The position numbers and the translations under genes are program-made. Shown here one piece after another: positions 1 to 6,728 of a stretch of 12,309 nucleotides of DNA. Every line of letters begins with the position of its first letter. Positions within the stretch are counted from its first letter, which is position 1. Source of the stretch: Methylophilaceae bacterium UBA7525 (lineage in GTDB: Bacteria; Pseudomonadota; Gammaproteobacteria; Burkholderiales; Methylophilaceae); NCBI GenBank assembly GCA_002479405.1, contig DLMX01000097.1, positions 1,472 through 13,780 on the forward strand. The letters are read 5' to 3'. The notes beneath the pieces were generated by a model. It had not been told where the DNA came from. It worked only from the letters and a program-made list of their open reading frames with translations, and did no database searches.

Positions 1-356
1 TGGCCGAGGATCTGCGGCTCGCCCAGCACCATGGAATCCAGTCCGGAAGCGACACGGAAAGTGTGCTTGACGGCATCCTGTTGCGGCAGGGTATAGGTGT
101 AAGGCTGGATGTTCTGCGGATTCAGCTTGTGATAGGTCGCCAGCCATTCCAGTGCACGTTGCGGATCGTCCGTATTGCAATACAGCTCAGTGCGGTTGCA
201 AGTCGAGAGGATGGCCGCCTCCTTGACGCCATAACCGGCGTCGCGGGAAGTCAGTTCGCGCAGGGCATCACCCAGATGATCGTTCTGGAAAGCCACATGT
301 TCGCGGATGGAGAGAGGCGCGGTATTGTGATTAACACCGACTGTGAATAAATGCAT
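1..356 (-). CDS. hemA: Glutamyl-tRNA reductase, N-terminal part (runs off the left edge)
   Basis: HemA reduces glutamyl-tRNA(Glu) with NADPH to glutamate-1-semialdehyde, the first committed step of C5-pathway tetrapyrrole synthesis in the cytoplasm. The gene is read leftward from an ATG at 356-354, and 118 codons are present. The protein starts MHLFTVGVNHNTAPLSIREH, the typical HemA opening. It carries STCNRTE at residues 51-57, whose Cys53 should be the catalytic nucleophile that takes the glutamyl group. It is still open at the edge in the family motif GLDSMVLGEPQILG. An AGGA lies 10 bases upstream of the ATG (370-367). The remainder, about 300 residues of NADPH-binding and dimerisation domains, lies outside. 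It is divergent from rpe. Identification rests on several conserved motifs, so confidence is high. Confidence 0.95.
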   Translation of the reverse strand, partial: MHLFTVGVNHNTAPLSIREHVAFQNDHLGDALRELTSRDAGYGVKEAAILSTCNRTELYCNTDDPQRALEWLATYHKLNPQNIQPYTYTLPQQDAVKHTFRVASGLDSMVLGEPQILG

Positions 357-474
357 GGCGTAATTTTCCTGTATCGCTCATTCTTAAGCAACAGAAACAG
401 CCTCTAAACGTGGTTTTTGTATATCTTTACGGTTAAAATGCCATTTTTCCTTGCAAATTTTAGAATTCAACATC
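357..474. promoter_or_regulatory. Divergent hemA / rpe intergenic region
   Basis: These 118 bases separate two divergent start codons and must hold the signals for at least one of them. For rpe, TAAAAT at 434-439 matches the sigma-70 -10 box at 5 of 6 positions, but no good -35 box lies 16-18 bases upstream. On the hemA side I see no convincing -35/-10 pair. The rpe start itself has no clear Shine-Dalgarno sequence. The region is AT-rich between about 411 and 470. Confidence 0.35.
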
Positions 475-1173
475 ATGGCTAAACAATTCAGAATCGCACC
501 CAGCATCCTTTCCGCCAACTTTGCCAAGCTCGGTCAGGAAATTACCGACGTCATTACCTCTGGTACGGATATCGTTCACTTTGACGTGATGGATAACCAC
601 TATGTTCCGAACCTGACGATCGGCCCGCTGGTCTGTGAGGCAATTCGGCCGGTGACTGATGCCATCATCGACGTGCATTTGATGGTCAAGCCGGTTGATC
701 GCATCATTCCTGATTTTGCCAAGGCCGGTGCCAACATCATTACCTTCCACCCGGAAGCTTCCGAGCATATCGACCGCAGCCTGTCCCTGGTGCGCGATCA
801 TGGCTGCAAGTCCGGTTTGGTGTTCAATCCGGCAACACCACTGGCCTATCTGGATTATGTCATGGACAAGGTCGACATGATTCTGCTGATGTCGGTCAAC
901 CCGGGTTTCGGCGGTCAGAAATTCATCCCCGGCACGCTGGACAAGCTGAAGGAAGCTCGGGTCAGAATCGACGCTTATACTGAGAAGACCGGCCGTGAAA
1001 TCTGGCTGGAAGTCGATGGCGGGGTCAATGCCGCCAATATCGCCGAGATCGCCCGTGCCGGTGCTGATACCTTTGTCGCCGGTTCTGCCATTTTCGGTGC
1101 AGGCAAGGATACCGATCCTAATCGTTACGACAGCATTGTCGGCGCATTGCGTGCAGAACTGGCCAAGGTCTGA
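475..1173 (+). CDS. rpe: Ribulose-phosphate 3-epimerase
   Basis: Rpe interconverts D-ribulose 5-phosphate and D-xylulose 5-phosphate in the pentose phosphate pathway. The product is a 232-residue TIM barrel of normal family length. Metal and catalytic residues are visible: His35 and Asp37 in HFDVMDNHYVPN, His68 in DVHLMV, and Asp181 in EVDGGVN. The phosphate-binding loops VNPGFGGQ (141-148) and VAGSAIFG (201-208) are also present. The ATG at 475 gives MAKQFRIAPSILSANF, matching homologues. The frame stays open to a TTG at 451, but those eight extra residues are unlike the family. No strong ribosome binding site precedes either start. The trp leader ORF starts only 23 bases after the stop, so transcripts from rpe may continue into trpE. 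Confidence 0.96.
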   Translation: MAKQFRIAPSILSANFAKLGQEITDVITSGTDIVHFDVMDNHYVPNLTIGPLVCEAIRPVTDAIIDVHLMVKPVDRIIPDFAKAGANIITFHPEASEHIDRSLSLVRDHGCKSGLVFNPATPLAYLDYVMDKVDMILLMSVNPGFGGQKFIPGTLDKLKEARVRIDAYTEKTGREIWLEVDGGVNAANIAEIARAGADTFVAGSAIFGAGKDTDPNRYDSIVGALRAELAKV

Positions 1174-1196
1174 TTGCAGGGCGGAGCGATCTCAAC

Positions 1197-1235
1197 ATGA
1201 ATCTCAGATATATCGATTGGCGATGGTGGAACTGA
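1197..1235 (+). CDS. trpL: trp operon leader peptide (12 residues, three Trp codons)
   Basis: A short ORF between rpe and trpE encodes MNLRYIDWRWWN. Trp is at residues 8, 10 and 11, all TGG codons at 1218-1229, just before the TGA stop. GGAG at 1183-1186 is a good ribosome binding site 10 bases before the ATG. Clustered Trp codons in a tiny translated ORF about 70 bases ahead of trpE are the hallmark of ribosome-mediated trp control: ribosomes stall there when charged tRNA-Trp is scarce and change the folding of the downstream RNA. The peptide itself probably has no other role. The leader ORF is seen directly; the regulatory function is inferred from position and codon content. Confidence 0.85.
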   Translation: MNLRYIDWRWWN

Positions 1236-1304
1236 TCTGGCTGTAAGCACTGTTCCGCTGGCGGGCGCTGTCACCCGCAATCGCAAATTGAAATTGGGGA
1301 TTTT
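1224..1304 (+). promoter_or_regulatory. trpE leader RNA with competing hairpins
   Basis: Three pairings can be drawn by hand. First, 1224-1232 (TGGTGGAAC, the tandem Trp codons) pairs with 1252-1260 (GTTCCGCTG): nine pairs, three of them G-U. Second, GCGGG at 1261-1265 pairs with CCCGC at 1274-1278. Third, CCC 1274-1276 plus CAAT 1278-1281 pairs with ATTG 1293-1296 plus GGG 1297-1299, with G1277 bulged. The second and third share 1274-1278 and exclude each other. The third buries the trpE ribosome binding site (GGGGA, 1296-1300) and is followed by only four T residues before the ATG. This fits translational control better than a classical terminator, although attenuation is not excluded. The switching order could not be worked out by hand. 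Confidence 0.5.
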
Positions 1305-2792
1305 ATGTTGCAAATGATGAATCAAGCTGAATTTGAAGCTCTGTCCAACCAGGGCTTCAATCGCATTCCACTGGTCACGGAAACCTTCGCTGACCTCGAT
1401 ACGCCGCTTTCGCTATATCTCAAGCTGGCCAATCAACCCTTTAGCTATCTGCTTGAATCCGTGCAAGGCGGTGAGCGCTTCGGCCGTTATTCGATCATCG
1501 GCCTGCCGGCGCGCACCCGGATCGTGGCGCACGGCCGGAATGTCGAAGTCATCGATAACGGACAGGTGGTCGAATCGGCCACCAACGTCAATCCGCTGGA
1601 TTTTGTCAAAAGCTACCAGGCACGATTCAAAACGCCGCCCTATGCCGGCCTGCCGCGATTCACCGGCGGTTTGGCGGGTTATTTCGGCTATGAGACCGTG
1701 CGCTATATCGAGCGCCGCCTGGCGGCAACGCAAAAACCGGATGTGCTGGATGTGCCGGATGTGTTGCTGCTGGTCTCCGAAGAACTGGCGGTGGTAGACA
1801 ATCTCTCGGGCAAGCTGTACTTCATTGTCTATGCTGACCCTGCTCAGCCGGATGCTTATGCATCGGGCAGAGCCAGATTGCAGGAACTGATACGCCTGTT
1901 GCGCAAGCCCGTGACCGTGCCTGAATCCGGGCCGTTGGAAAAGACCGTGGCCACCTCCGAGTTCGGCGAGGCCGGCTTCAAGGCGGCGGTGGAAAAAGCC
2001 AAGCAATACATTTTCGATGGTGACATTATGCAGGTGGTACTGAGTCAGCGCATGGCGCAGACTTTTGCAGCACCGCCGCTGTCACTGTATCGTGCCTTGC
2101 GCAGCCTCAACCCTTCGCCCTACATGTTCTATTACGACATGGGCGATCATCACGTGGTTGGCGCTTCGCCGGAGATTCTGGTGCGGCTGGAAGGCGAAAC
2201 CGTCACGGCCAGACCGATTGCCGGTACTCGCCCGCGCGGACAGACGCGCGAACAGGATATCGCGCTGGCGGAAGAACTGCTGGCCGATCCGAAAGAACGG
2301 GCCGAGCATGTGCAGTTGATGGATCTCGGCCGCAATGATGTTGGACGCGTCGCGCAGACCGGCAGCGTGAAAGTCACCGACAGCATGGTGATTGAGCGCT
2401 ACTCGCATGTCATGCACATCGTTTCCAATGTCGAGGGCAAATTGAAACCGGGCATGGATGCGATTGATGTGCTGAAAGCGACGTTCCCGGCTGGCACCGT
2501 CAGCGGTGCGCCCAAGGTGCGCGCGATGGAGATCATTGATGAACTGGAACCTTCGAAGCGCGGCATTTATGCCGGCGCTGTCGGTTATCTGGGTTTCAAT
2601 GGTGATATGGATGTTGCCATCGCCATCCGCACCGGCGTCATCAAGGACAATGTGCTCTATTCGCAGGCAGGTGCCGGTATCGTTGCCGATTCCGTGCCGG
2701 ATAACGAATGGATAGAGACGCAGAACAAGGCTCGTGCCGTGCTGCGCGCGGCAGAAATGGTTCTGGCGGGACTCGATAGCAGTGACTGCTGA
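1305..2792 (+). CDS. trpE: Anthranilate synthase component I
   Basis: TrpE converts chorismate to anthranilate, using ammonia delivered by the glutaminase subunit TrpG, in the first step of tryptophan synthesis. The 495-residue protein has the usual N-terminal domain with the Trp feedback motif LLES (49-52) and GGERFGRYS. The C-terminal chorismate-binding domain carries RPIAGTRPRG (303-312), LMDLGRNDVGRV (338-349), FPAGTVSGAPKVRAMEII (394-411) and QAGAGIVADS (454-463). NPSPYMFYY (269-277) is the second half of the inhibitor site. All key motifs look intact, so feedback inhibition by Trp is expected. The chosen ATG at 1305 lies four bases after GGGGA, which is rather close; ATGs at 1314 and 1317 are alternatives and would give a start more like homologues. 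It follows the Trp leader but is separated from trpG. Confidence 0.97.
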   Translation: MLQMMNQAEFEALSNQGFNRIPLVTETFADLDTPLSLYLKLANQPFSYLLESVQGGERFGRYSIIGLPARTRIVAHGRNVEVIDNGQVVESATNVNPLDFVKSYQARFKTPPYAGLPRFTGGLAGYFGYETVRYIERRLAATQKPDVLDVPDVLLLVSEELAVVDNLSGKLYFIVYADPAQPDAYASGRARLQELIRLLRKPVTVPESGPLEKTVATSEFGEAGFKAAVEKAKQYIFDGDIMQVVLSQRMAQTFAAPPLSLYRALRSLNPSPYMFYYDMGDHHVVGASPEILVRLEGETVTARPIAGTRPRGQTREQDIALAEELLADPKERAEHVQLMDLGRNDVGRVAQTGSVKVTDSMVIERYSHVMHIVSNVEGKLKPGMDAIDVLKATFPAGTVSGAPKVRAMEIIDELEPSKRGIYAGAVGYLGFNGDMDVAIAIRTGVIKDNVLYSQAGAGIVADSVPDNEWIETQNKARAVLRAAEMVLAGLDSSDC

Positions 2793-2802
2793 TGCCGCCA
2801 GC

Positions 2803-3171
2803 ATGCGTATCATGTTGGGACGCATGTTGATGGTTTATCTTGCTTGTCTGGCGGCAGGCAAGCTTGGGTTGTTGACTCCTCCCGTCGGCTCTCATGTCGC
2901 GCTGTTCTGGCTGGCTGCCGGTATCGCCATCGCCGCTATCCTGCGCTGGGGATTCATCAGCGTGTTCGCTATTTGCCTGCCTGGCATCCTTTACGGTCAA
3001 TTTCTTGACCGGTGTACCGCTTCCACGGCAACGCAGATGTCAGTCGGCCATCTGATCGGGTCAAAGATGGTAGCCATGTTGCTGCAACACTTTGATTTCA
3101 AGTCCGCGCTGGACTGTATGCGTACTTTTGCTGCAGCTTGTATCCGTCAGCACCGACATGACGCTGGATGA
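2803..3171 (+). pseudogene. Remnant of a MASE1-type membrane sensor domain
   Basis: An open stretch of 122 codons between trpE and trpG encodes at least two hydrophobic helices. It resembles the first third of a MASE1 domain, the membrane sensor region of some GGDEF/EAL proteins and histidine kinases. The clearest stretch is AGKLGLL near residue 21 followed by FWLAAGIAIAAILRWG, where MASE1 proteins have a WPPSGIALAALLLWG-like segment. MASE1 normally has about 300 residues and is joined to a signalling domain; neither is present here. Around 3110-3140 similarity seems to move to another frame (VLLLQLVSVSTDMTL). After the TGA at 3169-3171 the original frame stays open for about 24 more codons, ending DQDGLLFNDEYGENSDLR. 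No good ribosome binding site precedes 2803. I read this as a decayed gene fragment. The family assignment is from memory of the motif, without a search. I recognise nothing in the last 98 bases before trpG. Confidence 0.5.
2842..2863 (+). other. Strong stem-loop 50 bases after trpE
   Basis: GCTTGTCTG (2842-2850) pairs with CAGGCAAGC (2855-2863) around a GCGG loop: nine pairs with one G-U. The sequence after it (TTGGGTTGTTG) is T-rich but has no uninterrupted T run, so it is not a clear intrinsic terminator. It could protect the trpE 3' end or reduce readthrough to trpG. It also lies within the sensor-domain remnant, where the pairing may be chance. Confidence 0.3.
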
Positions 3172-3269
3172 ACTGGAAAGCGGCTGGATCAAGATGGTCT
3201 TTTGTTTAATGACGAATACGGCGAAAATAGCGATTTGCGTTAAATTGGCTCCGCGTAAAGGTAGGCAAT

Positions 3270-3836
3270 ATGCTTTTGATGATAGATAACTACGACTCCT
3301 TCACCTATAACCTGGTGCAATATCTGGGAGAGCTGGGTGAGGATGTGCGGGTGTATCGCAATGACGAGATCGATCTGGCCAAAGTTGCCGAGCTGAAGCC
3401 CGACCATATCGTGATTTCGCCCGGGCCTTGCACCCCGAACGAAGCCGGTATCTCGGTGCCATTGATTCATGAGTTTGCCGGCAAGATTCCAATTCTGGGT
3501 GTCTGTCTGGGGCATCAGGGCATAGGTCAGGCGTTCGGCGGAAATATCGTGCATGCCAAACAGCTGATGCACGGCAAGACCTCTCTGATCCATCACAAGA
3601 ATGTCGGCGTTTTCCACGGTTTGCCCAATCCCTACACGGCCACGCGTTATCATTCGCTGGTGATCGAGCGTGAGACTTTGCCGGACTGTCTGGAAATTAC
3701 CGCATGGACTGACGATGGCGAGATCATGGGTGTGCGCCACAAGACCTTGCCGATAGAAGGTGTGCAGTTCCATCCGGAATCGATTCTGACCGAGTACGGC
3801 CACGAGCTGTTGCAGAATTTTCTGAAGGCTTACTAA
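3270..3836 (+). CDS. trpG: Anthranilate synthase component II, glutamine amidotransferase
   Basis: TrpG hydrolyses glutamine and passes ammonia to TrpE. The 188-residue protein is a complete class I glutamine amidotransferase domain. The oxyanion loop is in ISPGPCTPNEAGIS (49-62). The nucleophile Cys79 lies in GVCLGHQGIGQAFGG. The other triad residues are His168 and Glu170 in GVQFHPESILTEYG. HGKTS at 101-105 is typical of the TrpG/PabA group, and in organisms with one such protein it may also serve PabB in folate synthesis. AAGG and TAGG (3258-3265) precede the ATG at 3270. It lies 477 bases after trpE, and I see no good promoter in that gap. Its stop shares one base with the trpD start (TAATG), so the two are probably translationally coupled. 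Confidence 0.97.
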   Translation: MLLMIDNYDSFTYNLVQYLGELGEDVRVYRNDEIDLAKVAELKPDHIVISPGPCTPNEAGISVPLIHEFAGKIPILGVCLGHQGIGQAFGGNIVHAKQLMHGKTSLIHHKNVGVFHGLPNPYTATRYHSLVIERETLPDCLEITAWTDDGEIMGVRHKTLPIEGVQFHPESILTEYGHELLQNFLKAY

Positions 3837-4864
3837 TGGGGCAGCTGACATTCAAACAGGCATTGCAAGGTCTGATCGAGAGGCAGGATTTCACTTATTC
3901 CGAAATGGTCGGCGTCATGCGGCAGGTGATGGAAGGCGAATTGACCTCCGCGCAGATTGCAGCCCTGCTGATCGGTTTGCGCATCAAGGGCGAAACGGTC
4001 GAGGAAATCGCTGCCGCAGCCCATGTCATGCGCAGCCTTGCCACACATGTGACCATAGATGAGACGGCGCATCTGGTCGATACCTGCGGCACCGGCGGCG
4101 ATGGTATCCAGACCTTCAACGTCTCTACTGCCGGTGCCTTCGTTGCGGCAGCGGCCGGTGCTAAAGTGGCCAAGCACGGTGGGCGCTCTGTGTCTTCAAC
4201 CTGCGGCAGCATCGATGTGCTGGAGGCACTGGGTGTGAACGTCAACCAGACCCCGGAGCAGGTGGCTGCATCCGTCGATGAAATCGGTATCGGCTTCATG
4301 TTCGCTCCGAACCATCACAGCGCCATGAAATACGCTGCACCTGTACGCCGCGAACTCGGCGTGCGCACCCTGTTCAATCTGCTCGGGCCGATGACCAATC
4401 CGGCCGGTGCCAGAAGGCAGGTCATGGGCGTTTTCCATCGCGATCTGACCACCTTGCTGGCGGGTGCCTTGAAGCGTTTGGGCAGTGAGCACGTCATGGT
4501 GGTGCATGGTGCCGACGGCATGGATGAAATCTCGTTCAGTGGGGATACCTATGTCGCCGAGCTGAAAAACGGCGAGGTCCGTGAATATATCGTCAACCCG
4601 AAACAGTTCGGGTTACCGCTGCATGATGTCAAAGGCATACAGGTGCAGAATGCCGAGGAATCGAAAGCCATGGTGCTGGATGTGCTGGCCGGTCGCCATG
4701 GCCCCGCGCGTGACATCGTACTGTTGAACGCCGGCGCCACAATTTATGTGGCGGGGCTCGCTGATAGCCTGGCGGCAGGGATTGAAGCAGCGAGGCAGGC
4801 CATAGACTCAGGTGCGGCCATGCGTAAACTGGAGCAGCTGAAAGCGCGGTCATCGGCAGCATGA
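3836..4864 (+). CDS. trpD: Anthranilate phosphoribosyltransferase
   Basis: TrpD joins anthranilate to phosphoribosyl pyrophosphate, giving N-(5-phosphoribosyl)anthranilate. The 342-residue length is normal. The PRPP-binding signature GTGGDGIQTFNVST is at 85-98, and KHGGRSVSSTCGSIDVLEALG begins at 113. The anthranilate-contacting region FAPNHHSAMKYAAPVR is at 156-171, followed by RTLFNLLGPMTNPA (177-190). The ATG overlaps the trpG stop by one base and has AAGG (3825-3828) seven bases upstream, inside trpG. The stop lies in an inverted repeat, and trpC begins 63 bases later. Nothing in the protein looks unusual. Confidence 0.97.
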   Translation: MGQLTFKQALQGLIERQDFTYSEMVGVMRQVMEGELTSAQIAALLIGLRIKGETVEEIAAAAHVMRSLATHVTIDETAHLVDTCGTGGDGIQTFNVSTAGAFVAAAAGAKVAKHGGRSVSSTCGSIDVLEALGVNVNQTPEQVAASVDEIGIGFMFAPNHHSAMKYAAPVRRELGVRTLFNLLGPMTNPAGARRQVMGVFHRDLTTLLAGALKRLGSEHVMVVHGADGMDEISFSGDTYVAELKNGEVREYIVNPKQFGLPLHDVKGIQVQNAEESKAMVLDVLAGRHGPARDIVLLNAGATIYVAGLADSLAAGIEAARQAIDSGAAMRKLEQLKARSSAA

Positions 4865-4883
4865 CACGGGATGCCGGTGTCAT
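4861..4883 (+). other. Inverted repeat over the trpD stop codon
   Basis: ATGACAC at 4861-4867, which contains the trpD TGA, is a perfect complement of GTGTCAT at 4877-4883. Two more G-C pairs can form inside after one mismatch. There is no T run afterwards, so it is not a terminator by sequence. A role in mRNA stability or in spacing trpD from trpC translation is possible; chance is not excluded. Confidence 0.3.
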
Positions 4884-4927
4884 CAGAGCTGACTTCAACA
4901 ATAAACCTTACGGAACATGCACAGAAT

Positions 4928-5716
4928 ATGTCGGACATACTGAACAAGATACTTGAAACCAAGCGGACGGAAGTGACGGCTGCGATTGCGGCCAAGCCGC
5001 TGTCGCAGATGCGCGAAGAGGCTTATGCGGCTGAAGATCCACGTGACTTTGCCGGCAGCATCCATGCCAAAATCATGGCGGATAAGCCTGCCGTGATTGC
5101 TGAGATCAAGAAAGCCAGCCCTTCGAAAGGCGTCATCCGTGAGGATTTTCAGCCGGCCGAGATTGCCAGAAGCTACGAGAAGGGTGGGGCTGCCTGTCTT
5201 TCCGTGTTGACCGATGTTCAGTATTTCCAGGGAAGTGCCGATTATCTGCGTCAAGCCAAGGCAGCCTGCACGCTACCGGTGCTACGCAAGGACTTCATGA
5301 TCGATCCTTATCAGGTCTATGAAGCGCGCGCGATGGGTGCAGACTGCATCCTGTTGATTGTTGCTGCGCTTGATTTGCCAAAGATGCATGAACTGGAAGA
5401 TCTGGCACATGAGCTGGGCATGGCGGTGCTGGTCGAGGTACATGATGCCGACGAACTGGAGCTGGCATTGCAGCTGGATACGCCGCTGATCGGCATCAAT
5501 AATCGTAACCTGCGCACTTTTGAAGTCACCTTGCAAACGACGTTGGATCTCCTGAAAAAGATGCCGGAAGATCGTTGTGTGGTGACCGAGTCGGGTATCT
5601 TCACACATGAAGATGTCGCCTTGATGCGCAGTCATGATGTGCATACCTTCCTGGTCGGAGAAGCCTTCATGCGCCAGCCGGATCCAGGTGCCGAACTGGC
5701 CAGAGTATTCGCTTGA
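4928..5716 (+). CDS. trpC: Indole-3-glycerol-phosphate synthase
   Basis: TrpC closes and decarboxylates carboxyphenylamino-deoxyribulose phosphate to indole-3-glycerol phosphate. From the ATG at 4928 the protein has 262 residues and is a stand-alone TrpC TIM barrel, not the TrpC-TrpF fusion of enterics. Residues corresponding to the known active site are Glu59 and Lys61 in VIAEIKKASPSKG, Lys121 in VLRKDFMIDPYQVYEARAMG, Glu170 in VLVEVHDADE, an Asn in GINNRNLRTFEV (188-199), and Glu221 in VTESGI. The frame is open upstream to an ATG at 4871, but MSDILNKILETK is the normal start and the extra 19 residues look non-coding. The ribosome binding site is weak (GGA at 4912-4914). trpF is not in the window. 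Confidence 0.96.
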   Translation: MSDILNKILETKRTEVTAAIAAKPLSQMREEAYAAEDPRDFAGSIHAKIMADKPAVIAEIKKASPSKGVIREDFQPAEIARSYEKGGAACLSVLTDVQYFQGSADYLRQAKAACTLPVLRKDFMIDPYQVYEARAMGADCILLIVAALDLPKMHELEDLAHELGMAVLVEVHDADELELALQLDTPLIGINNRNLRTFEVTLQTTLDLLKKMPEDRCVVTESGIFTHEDVALMRSHDVHTFLVGEAFMRQPDPGAELARVFA

Positions 5717-5726
5717 GGAACAAATC

Positions 5727-6728
5727 ATGAGCCATGAAAAATTTCCGATGAGTCGTCCAAGGCGCATGCGTCGAGACGAGTTCTCGCGGCGTTTGATGCG
5801 CGAACATGTGCTGACCAGCAACGACCTGATTTATCCGGTATTCGTGCTCGAGGGCGAGAACCGGACTGAAGAGGTAGCTTCCATGCCTGGGGTGCAACGT
5901 CAAACCATCGATGTCCTGCTGAAAACTGCGGGTGAGTGTGTTGCCTTGGGGATTCCTGCAATTGCCCTGTTTCCGGTGGTCGAGCAGTCCGGCAAAAGCC
6001 TGGATGCGGCAGAAGCATGGAATCCGGAAGGTCTGGTGCCCAGAACAATCAAGGCACTGAAATCCGCTTACCCGGATTTGGGTGTGATCACCGATGTTGC
6101 GCTGGATCCGTATACCAGCCATGGACAGGATGGTTTGATCGATGAAACTGGCTATGTGCTGAACGACGAGACCATTGCCGTATTAGTCAAACAAGCCTTG
6201 TCTCATGCCGCTGCCGGTGCAGATGTCGTCGCACCGTCCGACATGATGGATGGCCGCATTGGTGCCATCAGGCAGGCGCTTGAGCAGGCAGGTCATATCC
6301 ACACCCGCATCCTCGCCTATTCGGCCAAATACGCATCGGCATTTTATGGCCCATTCCGCGATGCCGTAGGTTCGGCAGCCAATCTCGGCAAGGGCGATAA
6401 ATCGACCTATCAGATGGACCCGGCCAATTCGGATGAGGCTATACGGGAAGTCGTGCTCGATATCGAAGAGGGTGCTGACATGTTCATGGTAAAGCCGGGC
6501 CTGCCCTATCTGGATATCGTGCGTCGCGTGAAAGCCGAACTGCAGGTGCCGACCTATGCTTATCAGGTCAGTGGCGAATACGCCATGTTGAAGGCTGCGG
6601 CACAGAATGGCTGGCTGGATGAAAAGGCATGCGTCATGGAGGCATTGTTGGCATTCAAGCGGGCCGGTGCAGATGGCATCCTGACCTATTATGCGCTGGA
6701 TGCTGCGCGCTGGTTGAAACAGGTTTAG
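5727..6728 (+). CDS. hemB: Porphobilinogen synthase (delta-aminolevulinic acid dehydratase)
   Basis: HemB condenses two 5-aminolevulinate molecules into porphobilinogen in haem synthesis. The protein has 333 residues. The two active-site lysines are Lys201 in YSAKYASAFYGPFRDA and Lys256 in MFMVKPGLPYLDIVR. APSDMMDGRIGAIR (169-182) is conserved. In DVALDPYTSHGQDGL (123-137) the three zinc-binding cysteines of the E. coli type are replaced by Ala125, Asp127 and Asp135, as in the magnesium-stimulated Pseudomonas-type enzymes. It therefore probably lacks the catalytic zinc. GAGGA at 5715-5719 is a good ribosome binding site for the ATG at 5727; an upstream extension inside trpC is not credible. 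It starts 10 bases after trpC, suggesting co-transcription with the trp genes. Its stop overlaps the stop of the convergent gene. Confidence 0.97.
   Translation: MSHEKFPMSRPRRMRRDEFSRRLMREHVLTSNDLIYPVFVLEGENRTEEVASMPGVQRQTIDVLLKTAGECVALGIPAIALFPVVEQSGKSLDAAEAWNPEGLVPRTIKALKSAYPDLGVITDVALDPYTSHGQDGLIDETGYVLNDETIAVLVKQALSHAAAGADVVAPSDMMDGRIGAIRQALEQAGHIHTRILAYSAKYASAFYGPFRDAVGSAANLGKGDKSTYQMDPANSDEAIREVVLDIEEGADMFMVKPGLPYLDIVRRVKAELQVPTYAYQVSGEYAMLKAAAQNGWLDEKACVMEALLAFKRAGADGILTYYALDAARWLKQV

Noticed and set aside
63..350. 95-codon plus-strand open frame
   Set aside because: It is the reverse strand of hemA, whose motifs (STCNRTE, GLDSMVLGEPQILG) are certain.
1274..1304. Classical Rho-independent terminator before trpE
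   Set aside because: The stem is AT-containing with a bulge, and only four T residues follow before the start codon. I kept it as a possible ribosome-binding-site-blocking hairpin instead.
1413..2006. 197-codon minus-strand open frame opposite the trpE N-terminal half
   Set aside because: Antisense shadow of trpE with no recognisable domain or ribosome binding site.
2082..2825. 247-codon minus-strand open frame opposite trpE
   Set aside because: It lies almost wholly opposite a well-supported gene, is rich in His, Arg and Ala as expected of a codon-bias shadow, and resembles no family I know.
4871..4927. Upstream extension of trpC by 19 codons
   Set aside because: The extra residues are not TrpC-like, the ATG at 4871 falls within the hairpin loop, and the family N-terminus begins at 4928.
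5634..5726. Upstream extension of hemB into trpC
   Set aside because: It would overlap trpC by over 80 bases; a good ribosome binding site serves the ATG at 5727.
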